A stretch of DNA of 37,533 nt, taken from contig JAPKEI010000001.1 of NCBI GenBank assembly GCA_028872685.1, positions 1-37,533 of the forward strand, written 5' to 3'. The notes beneath the pieces are model-generated. The model was not told the DNA's origin and did no database searches. It saw nothing but the letters and a program-made list of their open reading frames with translations. This DNA comes from Verrucomicrobiota bacterium. Its GTDB lineage: Bacteria; Verrucomicrobiota; Verrucomicrobiia; Limisphaerales; UBA1100. Below are positions 16,681 through 24,745 of this stretch, one piece after another (the first letter of the stretch is position 1; the number at the start of each line of letters is the position of its first letter). The position numbers were made by a program, and so were the translations under genes.

Positions 16681-17124
16681 ATGGAAAGCTGGCTCATCTG
16701 GATTATTATTGGCGCAATCTTTATTGTTGCCGAAATTTTCTCTGTCAGTTTCTTCGCCGGCCCCATTGGACTCGCCTGTCTAGTGGCAGCGCTTATTAAT
16801 TATGCTGGCGCCACCGCAACCTGGCAACTGCTTGGTTTTAGCGTCACTTCAGTCGGTTTACTGCTCGCTGTCCGACCCATTTGGAAGCGCATGATGGAGG
16901 ACATGTCGAATAAAGAAGTCAGCGGCATCGACGCCTATGTCGGCAGGCAGGGCAAAATCACGGAAACAGTTGACCCACAAGCCGAAACCGGACGCATTAA
17001 AATCGGCGGTGAAGACTGGCGGGCCGTCTCCGATAAAAGCATTATCATTGAAGAAGGATCTTTGGCCACGGTGATCCGCATTGAAGGCTCCAAGGCCGTT
17101 GTTAGTGTAAGTGAAAACCCATAG
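16681..17124 (+). CDS. NfeD-like membrane protein
   Basis: 147 residues. Three hydrophobic segments lie in the first 65 residues (LIWIIIGAIFIVAEIF, IGLACLVAALINYAG, LLGFSVTSVGLLLAV), and a C-terminal soluble OB-fold follows: VGRQGKITETVDPQAETGRI, then KIGGEDWRAVSD and EEGSLATVIRIEGSKAVV. This is the short NfeD1b-type protein that works with a partner SPFH/stomatin protein, which is the next gene. The pair takes part in membrane-microdomain organisation and stress resistance in other bacteria. The last nine codons are included in a 29-bp tandem duplication that crosses the stop. Confidence 0.92.
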   Translation: MESWLIWIIIGAIFIVAEIFSVSFFAGPIGLACLVAALINYAGATATWQLLGFSVTSVGLLLAVRPIWKRMMEDMSNKEVSGIDAYVGRQGKITETVDPQAETGRIKIGGEDWRAVSDKSIIIEEGSLATVIRIEGSKAVVSVSENP

Positions 17125-17149
17125 CCGTTGTTAGTGTAAGTGATAACCC
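17095..17149 (+). repeat. 29-bp tandem duplication across the nfeD stop
   Basis: A 26-bp unit beginning GCCGTTGTTAGTGTAAGTGA (17095-17120) recurs at 17124-17149 with one mismatch (AAAACCC versus ATAACCC), a period of 29 bp. Because 29 is not a multiple of three, the second copy is out of frame with nfeD and lies in the untranslated gap to the SPFH gene. It looks like a recent slippage event. Confidence 0.9.
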
Positions 17150-17168
17150 CTAATAGAAAGTAATAATC

Positions 17169-18194
17169 ATGGAATATTCCCTAACCCCAATATTTGGCGC
17201 CTCAAATTTTGCCCTTGCCATGGCAGGCGTCTTGGCAATCGCCGTGATCTCGGCAATATTGATGTGTGTCAAAATTGTCAAGCAGGCCGAATGCATGGTA
17301 GTCGAACGATTTGGAAAATATAAGGACACCCTACAAGCCGGCATCAATTTCATCATCCCGGTGATGGATAAACCGCGCGCGATCCACTGGCGTTCCAAGC
17401 GTACGGATATCAGCGGAGTGGAATACGTGATGAGCGTCCAGAAGACCAACATTGATTTGCGGGAGCAGGTGTTTGATTTCGCCAAGCAAAACGTGATCAC
17501 GAAGGACAACGTGACCATCGAGATTGATGCAATGCTGTATTTCCAGATCACCGATGTGACAAAGTCCATTTATGAAATAGCCAACCTGCCCGATGCCATT
17601 GAGAAACTTTGCAAAACCAGCCTGCGTAATGTGGCGGGTAATCTGACCTTGGATGATTGCCTGACCTCGCGCGATCAAATCAACGGTGAGCTTCTGGCAA
17701 TCATGGACGAAGCAACCGACAAGTGGGGCGTGAAAGTCAACCGAGTAGAGCTCAAGGACATCACCCCGCCGCGTGACATCCAGGAGGCAATGGAAAAACA
17801 AATGCGCGCCGAGCGCGAGCGCCGCGCCGTGATTCTCACCGCGGAGGGCGAAAAGAAGTCAATGATTCTTGAGGCCGAAGGTATCCGCGAATCCCAAATC
17901 ACACGTGCCGAGGGCCAGAAAAAATCCGCCGTTTTAAATGCGGAAGGTGAAGCCGAAGCCCGCATCAAAGTGGCCGACGCGGAAAAGGACGCCATCATGC
18001 TGCTCACCCAAAGCCTCACCGGCACCAAGAGTGACCCCGCGCAATACCTCATTGCCGTCCGCTACTTGGAGTCGCTGCAGGCGATGACTTCCGGCAAAGA
18101 CAACAAAGTCGTCTATGTGCCTTACGAGGCCACCGGAGTTATCGGATCGCTCGGCGGCATCAAGGATCTGCTCAGCGGCATCGGCAAACCCTAG
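17169..18194 (+). CDS. SPFH/Band 7 (stomatin-like) membrane protein
   Basis: 341 residues. A single N-terminal membrane segment (ALAMAGVLAIAVISAILMCV) is followed by the SPFH fold: ECMVVERFGKYKDTLQAGI, NVITKDNVTIEIDAMLYFQI, and the conserved VKVNRVELKDITPPRDI. Then comes an Ala/Glu-rich coiled coil (residues about 215-270, with repeats of AEGEKKSMILEAEG type) and a hydrophobic C-terminus. It is a stomatin/QmcA relative that oligomerises on the membrane and works with the NfeD protein encoded just upstream. The TAG stop shares its last base with the next gene's GTG start (TAGTG), so rdgB is probably translationally coupled. Confidence 0.95.
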   Translation: MEYSLTPIFGASNFALAMAGVLAIAVISAILMCVKIVKQAECMVVERFGKYKDTLQAGINFIIPVMDKPRAIHWRSKRTDISGVEYVMSVQKTNIDLREQVFDFAKQNVITKDNVTIEIDAMLYFQITDVTKSIYEIANLPDAIEKLCKTSLRNVAGNLTLDDCLTSRDQINGELLAIMDEATDKWGVKVNRVELKDITPPRDIQEAMEKQMRAERERRAVILTAEGEKKSMILEAEGIRESQITRAEGQKKSAVLNAEGEAEARIKVADAEKDAIMLLTQSLTGTKSDPAQYLIAVRYLESLQAMTSGKDNKVVYVPYEATGVIGSLGGIKDLLSGIGKP

Positions 18195-18826
18195 TGCCCA
18201 CCCCCGTTGTCATCGCCACGGGAAACGCGCACAAGGCGGAGGAAATCCAGGCCCTACTCGGGCCGGATTTCGTCTGCCGTACCTTAGCCGATTTCCCTGA
18301 TGCCCCCGAGGTGGAAGAAACCGCCCGCACCCTCGCCGGCAACGCCGCGCTCAAGGCGCTTTCCCTCGTCAACTGGCTCAAGCAAAACGAGGACTGGCAC
18401 GAAGGCTGGGTACTCGCCGATGATTCCGGCCTAGAAGTGGATGCCCTCGATGGCGCGCCCGGCGTGCGCAGTGCCCGTTATGCCGCCACCGATTCACACG
18501 CGGGAAACACCCCCGACCAACAAAACAACGCCAAGCTGTTGCACGAACTTTCCGGCCATCGCAAACACCATCGCACCGCGCGCTTCCGCTGCGTGATCGC
18601 GCTGGCCCGCGCGGGGCAATACGAAAAGCCAGAAATATTCCACGGCGTATGCGAAGGCCAAATCATTGAAGAACCCCGCGGTGAAAATGGTTTCGGATAC
18701 GACCCCCTCTTCCAACCCGAAGGCCACACCCAAACCTTCGGTGAACTCGGCGAACCAACCAAAAGCCAAAACAGCCACCGAGCTGATGCTCTAAATAAAT
18801 TGAAAGATTGGATTTTGGCTCGGTAA
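18194..18826 (+). CDS. rdgB: dITP/XTP pyrophosphatase (RdgB/HAM1 family)
   Basis: 210 residues from a GTG that overlaps the SPFH stop by one base. Family features: VIATGNAHKAEEIQALLG at the N-terminus, the LADDSGLEVDALDGAPGVRS active-site loop, the SARYAATDSHAG segment, and the C-terminal GENGFGYDPLFQPEGHTQTF with the LGEPTKSQNSHRADALNKL end. It hydrolyses non-canonical purine nucleoside triphosphates (dITP, XTP) to monophosphates and so keeps them out of DNA. Length and motif order are normal. Placement after an SPFH gene has no clear functional meaning. Confidence 0.95.
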   Translation: MPTPVVIATGNAHKAEEIQALLGPDFVCRTLADFPDAPEVEETARTLAGNAALKALSLVNWLKQNEDWHEGWVLADDSGLEVDALDGAPGVRSARYAATDSHAGNTPDQQNNAKLLHELSGHRKHHRTARFRCVIALARAGQYEKPEIFHGVCEGQIIEEPRGENGFGYDPLFQPEGHTQTFGELGEPTKSQNSHRADALNKLKDWILAR

Positions 18827-18852
18827 GGACACGCGGAAGCGCGTTCCTAGCT

Positions 18853-19782
18853 TCACACCTTCAATCCCTCTAACGCATCGCCCAAACTCCCGAGCCCATC
18901 GCCGCCGGGCTTGGGGTTCAGTGTTTTCTTCAAATACTCCACCGCATCGGGAATGCGCTGCACCGTTTGCGGCAGCGTGGCGCCGCACGCATTGGGATGG
19001 CCGCCGCCTTGTAGCAGCTTGGCAACCGGAAGCGCCTCGCCGTTGCGACTGCGCACGCTCACACTCACCGAACGATTGCGCGTCACCGCCGTGAGAATCA
19101 CCGGATGCGGTGTGGCTTCTTCGGTCAACATTTGATGCACCACCGCGTTGGTGTCGCCAATCGGCGATTCGATCATCGCCACCGTGTCCGACAGCGGAGT
19201 GATATGCGCCTTGGCATATTCGTAGCCAATCGGATTTTCAATCCGCCGGCGCGTGGCGATCACTTCGATGAGCGGATGATCGATCAATGACTCGAGATCG
19301 CCCTCGATGAGCTTGGCGATATTCCAAAACATATACTGCTTGATGAGGCTTCCGTAATCGATGGCCTCCGTGAAATGCGGATCGTCCGTGAGAAACAAAT
19401 CGCCCACGTTCGTAAAATGCACGAGCCGGTCGAGCTTCTCATTGCCGAGGCCGTGCTCTTTGCACAGCTCGTAGCAGAGCAGGCTCGCGGACTTGGAATG
19501 GTCGAGAATCAGCCGCGCCCGTTGCGGATCTACATCGGTTTGGTGATGATCCACAATCAGCCAATTATCGCGGTCCATGCGTTTTGAGAAGTTCAGGTCA
19601 CACACCCACGCGCAGTTTTCGCGCAGCGGACGGCGTTCGAAGTTGGTGTAATTCCACGCTTGCAACAGCGTTTGCTGGTCGAACAAATGGTTCGCCAAAC
19701 GCTGCAGTAGGTGACCGGACACAAATCCATCCAAGTCGCTCTCGTGGGTTATCACTACTTGTGGTTGCGGTAAATCGCTCAT
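18853..19782 (-). CDS. DHH/DHHA1 family phosphoesterase
   Basis: 309 residues starting at MSDLPQPQVVITHESDLDGF; the frame is open to 19818 but the extra 12 residues add nothing. The metal-binding motifs are visible: DLDG (residues 16-19), VCDLNF at 60-65, and IVDHHQTD with the DHH triad at 78-80. The DHHA1 glycine motif GGGHPNACGA starts at residue 259. These enzymes cut small nucleic-acid or nucleotide phosphodiesters, such as nanoRNA, pAp or cyclic di-nucleotides. I cannot assign the substrate. It is a single gene, convergent with rdgB and divergent from the sugar-acid operon. Confidence 0.9.
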   Translation of the reverse strand: MSDLPQPQVVITHESDLDGFVSGHLLQRLANHLFDQQTLLQAWNYTNFERRPLRENCAWVCDLNFSKRMDRDNWLIVDHHQTDVDPQRARLILDHSKSASLLCYELCKEHGLGNEKLDRLVHFTNVGDLFLTDDPHFTEAIDYGSLIKQYMFWNIAKLIEGDLESLIDHPLIEVIATRRRIENPIGYEYAKAHITPLSDTVAMIESPIGDTNAVVHQMLTEEATPHPVILTAVTRNRSVSVSVRSRNGEALPVAKLLQGGGHPNACGATLPQTVQRIPDAVEYLKKTLNPKPGGDGLGSLGDALEGLKV

Positions 19783-19866
19783 CGGCGCGAACCTAACGGG
19801 CGCGCCAGCCTTCGCCAATCGTTATTTTCTTTTCCGCGCAAAACCCTTCCCGCATACTCGGCGTTT

Positions 19867-20673
19867 ATGAGTCTATTCAATTTGAACAATGAAGTTGCCG
19901 TGGTGATTGGCGCAACCGGGGCACTCGGCGGCGCTTGTGCCCAAGCCATGGCCGAAGCCGGCGCCAAAATCGCCGTAGCCGGTCGCAGCGCCGAACGCGG
20001 CGAAGCAAGGGTAAAAGAAATCACCGATGCCGGTGGCACCGCACAGTTTTTTACCTGCGATGCTATGGATCCCGCCAGTCTCAAAAGCTGCCACGAAGCC
20101 GTTACCGAAGTCCTCGGCGCACCGACTATTTTGCTAAACGCCGCCGGAGGCAACCACCCCGACGCCACTGTCACGCCCGATATGCCTTTCGAAAACATTC
20201 CCCTCCCCGCATGGGCGAAGGTGTTTGACCTTAATCTTGTGGGTGGGCTGCTACTGCCTTGTCAGGAATTCGGCCCCGCCATGTGCGCACGCGGCAAGGG
20301 TAGCATAATCAACATCGCCAGTGTCACCTCCCATATCCCGCTCTCCAAAGTAATCGCCTATTCCGCCTCCAAAGCCGCTGTGCTCAGTGCCACCCGTTTC
20401 CTTGCCCGCGAATGGGCGACGAAAGGCGTGCGAGTAAACAGCATTACCCCCGGCTTTTTTCCGGCTGAGCAAAATAAAAAACTACTCTACAATGAAGACG
20501 GCACGCCCAGTGAAAGGGCGCTTTCCATCTTCGGCCACACAGCCATGGGCCGTTTCGGCGACCCCGCCGAACTGGCTGGCGCGGCGGTGTATCTCGCCAG
20601 CAACAAAGCTGCGAGTTTTGTGACAGGCTCTGACATTGTAGTCGACGGCGGTTTCTTGTCGCAGACAATTTAA
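19867..20673 (+). CDS. SDR oxidoreductase, D-mannonate/fructuronate reductase-like
   Basis: 268 residues. The NAD(P)-binding motif is GATGALGGACA (residues 16-26), NAAGG marks strand 4, and the catalytic Ser and YxxxK are in NIASVTSHIPLSKVIAYSASKAAV broken into SV and YSASK. The C-terminal block FPAEQNKKLL, DGTPSERALSI and HTAMGRFGDPAELAGAAVYL, with FVTGSDIVVDGGF at the end, matches SDR-type D-mannonate oxidoreductases, which interconvert fructuronate and mannonate. It leads a six-gene run on the plus strand with gaps of 2 to 32 bp. The exact substrate is uncertain because close SDRs act on several sugar acids and ketoses. Confidence 0.8.
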   Translation: MSLFNLNNEVAVVIGATGALGGACAQAMAEAGAKIAVAGRSAERGEARVKEITDAGGTAQFFTCDAMDPASLKSCHEAVTEVLGAPTILLNAAGGNHPDATVTPDMPFENIPLPAWAKVFDLNLVGGLLLPCQEFGPAMCARGKGSIINIASVTSHIPLSKVIAYSASKAAVLSATRFLAREWATKGVRVNSITPGFFPAEQNKKLLYNEDGTPSERALSIFGHTAMGRFGDPAELAGAAVYLASNKAASFVTGSDIVVDGGFLSQTI

Positions 20674-20680
20674 CGTGAGT

Positions 20681-21967
20681 ATGATTTCTCAAATTGCTGG
20701 TAACAGCTCGCCGTTGACGAACGAACAAGTCAATGAAGTAGTCGCACAATCGTTGCCTGCAGCGGAGTATGCCGGTAAAAAAGTTTTGCTCATCGTCCCC
20801 GACGCCACACGCACCGCACCCATCGGCCAACTTTTCAAAGCCATCCACACACAAATTTGCGGCAGCGCTACAAAGCTCGATGTGATGATCGCACTCGGCA
20901 CACATCACGCGATGAGCGAGGAAGCCATTTGTGAGCGGCTGGAAATCACGATCGAAGAACGCCGCGACCAGTATGCGGAAGTCACGTTTCACAATCACGA
21001 GTGGGATAACCCTGATGCCATGCGCAATCTCGGCACCATCCCCGCCAGTACGATTGAGGAACTCTCCGGCGGACGCTTTGAAATGGATGTGCCGGTTGAG
21101 ATCAACAAAACGATATACGATTTCGATCAAGTGATGATTCTCGGGCCGGTGTTCCCTCACGAAGTAGTCGGGTTTTCCGGCGGCAACAAATATCTATTCC
21201 CCGGCATCAGCGGGCCAGAGGTACTGAATTTTTTCCACTGGCTCGGTGCGGTGGTCACCAACCCCATGATCATCGGCAGCAAATGGACGCCCGTTCGCAA
21301 AGTGGTCGACCACGCAGGAGCCATGGTGGACATCGAAAAAACCTGTTTCTGTATGGTAGTGCGGCCGGACAAATCCCTAGCCGGATTGTTTTTTGGCACG
21401 CCCGAAAGTGCATGGGACGCTGCCAGTGATCTTTCTGCGCGCGAACACATCACGTACAAAGAACGCCCCTTTCACACCATCGTGTCCTGCGCACCCACTA
21501 TGTACGACGACCTTTGGGTGGGCGGCAAATGCATGTACAAACTTGAGCCCATCCTCGCCGATGGCGGTGAACTTATTATATATGCGCCCCACATTACCGA
21601 AGTCAGCTTTTCGCATGGTGACCTAATGAAGCAGATCGGATATCACTGCTCTGCCTATCTCTTGCATCACTGGGAAAAATTCAAAGATTTTCCATGGGGA
21701 TTACTCGCGCATTCGGGCCACGTGAAAGGCATCGGCGCAGTGGACGAAAACGGCAACGAACAGTCACGTGTCACCGTCACACTCGCCACCGGCATTCCCG
21801 AGGCGATGTGCAAACAAATCAATCTCGGCTACGTTGATCACCGTACGATTAACATTGAGGATTACGCCGATCGTGAAAATGAAGGTATTTTTCTCGAGCG
21901 CAAAGCTGGCGAGCGATTGTACCATCTCCAGCAACGCCCTGATTGGGCAGGCGGCACGGACGGTTGA
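20681..21967 (+). CDS. LarA-like lactate racemase/nickel-pincer epimerase family protein (DUF2088)
   Basis: 428 residues from ATG 20681; a GTG two codons earlier (20675) is possible. The N-terminal DUF2088 domain carries VPDATRTAPI (DATR at residues 41-44), ALGTHHAMSEE, HNHEW, and GFSGGNKYLFPGISG, whose lysine (K170) corresponds to the cofactor-bearing lysine of LarA. The C-terminal half is typical of the family. Members use the nickel-pincer NPN cofactor to racemise or epimerise alpha-hydroxy acids. The cofactor genes larB, larC and larE are not in the window. Within this operon of sugar-acid genes, C2 epimerisation of an aldonate or other hydroxy acid is a reasonable role, but this is inference. 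Confidence 0.88.
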   Translation: MISQIAGNSSPLTNEQVNEVVAQSLPAAEYAGKKVLLIVPDATRTAPIGQLFKAIHTQICGSATKLDVMIALGTHHAMSEEAICERLEITIEERRDQYAEVTFHNHEWDNPDAMRNLGTIPASTIEELSGGRFEMDVPVEINKTIYDFDQVMILGPVFPHEVVGFSGGNKYLFPGISGPEVLNFFHWLGAVVTNPMIIGSKWTPVRKVVDHAGAMVDIEKTCFCMVVRPDKSLAGLFFGTPESAWDAASDLSAREHITYKERPFHTIVSCAPTMYDDLWVGGKCMYKLEPILADGGELIIYAPHITEVSFSHGDLMKQIGYHCSAYLLHHWEKFKDFPWGLLAHSGHVKGIGAVDENGNEQSRVTVTLATGIPEAMCKQINLGYVDHRTINIEDYADRENEGIFLERKAGERLYHLQQRPDWAGGTDG

Positions 21968-21999
21968 CATCTCTGCGCGCGCTCGGCATCGTCACCCGC

Positions 22000-22833
22000 A
22001 TGCCCACCATTTCCGAAGAACAAGTTTCTTCCTTTCAAGAAGATGGATATATCATCGTGCAAGGCCTCTTCGATGCGGAGGAGGCGGACATCCTACGCGC
22101 CGCCGCGCATGCTGATCAATCTTTCAAGGACAACGCCTACGACCTCAAGGATGGCGAAGGCGGTAAGGCGCAACTCGTGCTATGGAATTCTGCCGGCGAA
22201 GATCTCTGGGGTTCCATCGCTCGCAGTGAGCGCATCGTCAACACCATGGAAGCGCTGCTCGGCGATGAGGTATATTTTTACCACAGCAAGATGAGCATCA
22301 AACAACCGCGCACCGGCGGCGCGTGGAGTTGGCATCAGGACTACGGCTACTGGTACCAAAACGGCTGCCTTTGGCCCGATATGGGTTCCGCTTTTATTGC
22401 AGTCGATCCCAACACTCGCGCGAACGGCTGCCTGCAAGTATTGAAAGGCTCTCACAAATTAGGCCGCATTGAACACGGGGAATATGGTGACCAAACCGGC
22501 GCAAATCCCGAGCGCACTGCCGAAGCAATGAAGGTAATGAAAACGGTGTATGTTGAGCTTGCCCCTGGCGATACACTCTTCTTTCATTGCAACCTTTTGC
22601 ACCGCTCGGACCAAAACACCTCTGAGCATCCGCGCTGGTCACTCATATGCTGCTACAACACCAAACACAACAACCCCTACAAAGAATCACACCATCCTTT
22701 TTATAGCCCCATTGAGAAACTACCTGACACCGCCATCAAAGAAATGGGCAGCAAACTTTTTGAAAAGAGCGCGGATTTTTGGAACCCTGCTGAAGATGCT
22801 ACCACCGGTTCGGGCGAAAAATCCGACGCATGA
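22000..22833 (+). CDS. Phytanoyl-CoA dioxygenase (PhyH) family protein
   Basis: 277 residues from ATG 22000. This is an Fe(II)/2-oxoglutarate oxygenase of the PhyH type: an N-terminal EDGYIIVQGLFDAEEADILR, the metal motif HxD in WSWHQDYGYW (H112, D114), a jelly-roll core (GSAFIAVDPNTRANGCLQVL), and the distal His with its 2-oxoglutarate-binding Arg in FFHCNLLHRSDQN (H201). These enzymes hydroxylate diverse small molecules; the substrate here is unknown. Verrucomicrobia and planctomycetes have large expansions of this family, often beside Gfo/Idh and sugar-isomerase genes, as here. The stop overlaps the next start by four bases (ATGA). Confidence 0.9.
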   Translation: MPTISEEQVSSFQEDGYIIVQGLFDAEEADILRAAAHADQSFKDNAYDLKDGEGGKAQLVLWNSAGEDLWGSIARSERIVNTMEALLGDEVYFYHSKMSIKQPRTGGAWSWHQDYGYWYQNGCLWPDMGSAFIAVDPNTRANGCLQVLKGSHKLGRIEHGEYGDQTGANPERTAEAMKVMKTVYVELAPGDTLFFHCNLLHRSDQNTSEHPRWSLICCYNTKHNNPYKESHHPFYSPIEKLPDTAIKEMGSKLFEKSADFWNPAEDATTGSGEKSDA

Positions 22834-23915
22834 ATCTCAACATCCATTCCCCTCTCCCTGAGCGCAAAGACTGGCGTATTGGCTGCGTTGGCAGCGGCTT
22901 TATCATGAGCGATTGCCATCTTGTTGCCTATCGCAAAGCCGGCTTCAATCCCGTCGCCATTGCCGGTCGCACAAAAGACAACGCAGCGAAGTGTGCGAAT
23001 GAACATGCCATCGACACCGTTTTTGATTCCATTGATGAACTGCTCGATGATGAATCCATCGAAGTGCTTGACCTCGCCGTGCCGCCGCACAAACAACTCG
23101 AGACCATCCAAGCCGCCTGCGCGCGTGGCACCGCCAAAGGCATCCTCGCGCAAAAACCGCTGGGCACCAACTACGCCGAAGCCGTCGCCGCAGTGGAAGC
23201 CTGCGAAGCAGCCGGCATCGTATTGGCCGTGAACCAAAATATGCGGTACGACCAATCCGTGCGCGCCGCCAAAACGCTACTCGAAAACGGTACGATCGGT
23301 GAGCCTGTGCTGGCCACACTCGATATGCGCGGAATCCCTCATTGGAAACCTTGGATAAAAGAACAGGGTTGGGTCACGCTGCGCATCATGTCCATTCACC
23401 ATATCGACACCTTCCGGTATTGGTTCGGCAATCCCGAGCGCATATTTTGCAGCACGCGAACGGATCCGCGCACCGATTTCCCACACACTGACGGCATCGC
23501 CAGCTACATCCTCGAATACAAAAATGGCCTGCGCATCATCGCCATTGATGATACATGGACAGGCCCCGCCCGTGAAGGCGCGCCAGCCGACATCGGTATC
23601 CAATGGCGCATCGAAGGCCTCGACGGATTGGCTATAGGCGACATCGGCTGGTGTCACGATCCATACACCACTCCATCGAGTATTCGGTACGCTACCAAGG
23701 GTGACAAAGAATTTCACACGCCACGCTGGGAAGAAAGCTGGTTCCCAGACGCCTTCATCGGCACCATGGCGCAACTGCTCATCGCACTGGAAACCGGCGA
23801 ACAACCCGCTATCGATGGGCGAGATAATTTGGATACTATGGCGTTGGTGGAAGCAGCGTATTTAAGTGCCGAAGAGCATCGCGCTGTTTCTCTTAAAGAA
23901 ATCACAAAGGGATAA
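22830..23915 (+). CDS. Gfo/Idh/MocA family oxidoreductase
   Basis: 361 residues. The N-terminal Rossmann fold is IGCVGSGFIMSDCHLVAY; then AVPPHKQLE, and AQKPLGTNYAEA, where the usual EKP motif is QKP but the catalytic lysine is kept. The C-terminal domain has WVTLRIMSIHHIDTFRYWFG, with the His pair that often shapes the sugar site. These are NAD(P)-dependent dehydrogenases of sugars, inositols and sugar acids. It overlaps the PhyH gene by four bases and is followed by the TIM-barrel gene after 3 bp, so it is part of the same transcript. The substrate is not predictable from the sequence. Confidence 0.93.
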   Translation: MNLNIHSPLPERKDWRIGCVGSGFIMSDCHLVAYRKAGFNPVAIAGRTKDNAAKCANEHAIDTVFDSIDELLDDESIEVLDLAVPPHKQLETIQAACARGTAKGILAQKPLGTNYAEAVAAVEACEAAGIVLAVNQNMRYDQSVRAAKTLLENGTIGEPVLATLDMRGIPHWKPWIKEQGWVTLRIMSIHHIDTFRYWFGNPERIFCSTRTDPRTDFPHTDGIASYILEYKNGLRIIAIDDTWTGPAREGAPADIGIQWRIEGLDGLAIGDIGWCHDPYTTPSSIRYATKGDKEFHTPRWEESWFPDAFIGTMAQLLIALETGEQPAIDGRDNLDTMALVEAAYLSAEEHRAVSLKEITKG

Positions 23916-23918
23916 TTT

Positions 23919-24743
23919 ATGAAATTGGGAATGATAAACTCTGCTTGGGAACAGCACGGCATCGGGCTGGTAGATGGGCTGCACAAGACGAAGGAGCTGG
24001 GCTTTGACTGCGTAGATATTTTCCAGGATCCACTCGACGATAATGCGGAAGACCGCATTGCGATGGTGAAGCAAACCTGTGATGAATTGCAGTTGCCGAT
24101 TATCAGCGTAGTTGGAGTAAGCGTGGGGCTCATTGATTTTAACCCAAGCGTGCAGAAATTTCATCTCGAACGCTGCAAGCGTTATCTCGATATGGGTGTC
24201 ACGCTGGGCGCAAAAAACTACCTACTCGTGATTGGCGAATACATTTGGCAAAAGGAAGTGATTCCTCCCGCTGAACAGTGGCAATGGGCCGTGGAGCATT
24301 GCCAAACGCTTGGCGATTATGCGGCGGAGCGAGACTTGGAGATTGTCATCGAGCTAGAGCCGTTTGACCTGTCACTCATTAATACCATTGGCGAGATGGA
24401 TCGTTTCTTGACTGACGTGAATCGCCCCGCAGTGAAGGCGAATATCGATATCAGCCACATGGTGCTGAGCGACAGTCCTCCCGAAAGCCTCGCCGCCCTC
24501 AAGGGCCGCTCCGGACACGTGCATATTTCTGATTGCGACGGCGAAGTGCACGGCGACCTCCCGCCGGGTCGCGGCGTGGTTCCGTTCGCACCCTACTTGC
24601 AGGCGATCAAGGATTTGGATTTCGATGGCGCGATTAGTTTGGAACTGGAGTACGCGCCCGATCCCGCCAAGATCGTCGAATGGGTAGCCGAGGCCTACTC
24701 CGCTACGGACAAATTAATGGCTGAAGTAGATTTGCGAAATTGA
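23919..24743 (+). CDS. TIM-barrel sugar phosphate isomerase/epimerase
   Basis: 274 residues of the AP-endonuclease-2-like TIM-barrel family. Metal ligands are placed as expected: E147 in IVIELEPFD, D177 and H180 in ANIDISHM, H202 in HVHISDCDGEVHGD, and E244 in SLELEYAPDP. The family includes tagatose/fructose 3-epimerases, hydroxypyruvate isomerases, inosose dehydratases and xylose isomerase relatives, so the gene name cannot be fixed. It starts 3 bp after the Gfo/Idh stop; the pair Gfo/Idh plus TIM barrel is a frequent combination in sugar-conversion operons of this phylum. The DUF5069-like gene follows after 2 bp. Confidence 0.92.
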   Translation: MKLGMINSAWEQHGIGLVDGLHKTKELGFDCVDIFQDPLDDNAEDRIAMVKQTCDELQLPIISVVGVSVGLIDFNPSVQKFHLERCKRYLDMGVTLGAKNYLLVIGEYIWQKEVIPPAEQWQWAVEHCQTLGDYAAERDLEIVIELEPFDLSLINTIGEMDRFLTDVNRPAVKANIDISHMVLSDSPPESLAALKGRSGHVHISDCDGEVHGDLPPGRGVVPFAPYLQAIKDLDFDGAISLELEYAPDPAKIVEWVAEAYSATDKLMAEVDLRN

Positions 24744-24745
24744 CG

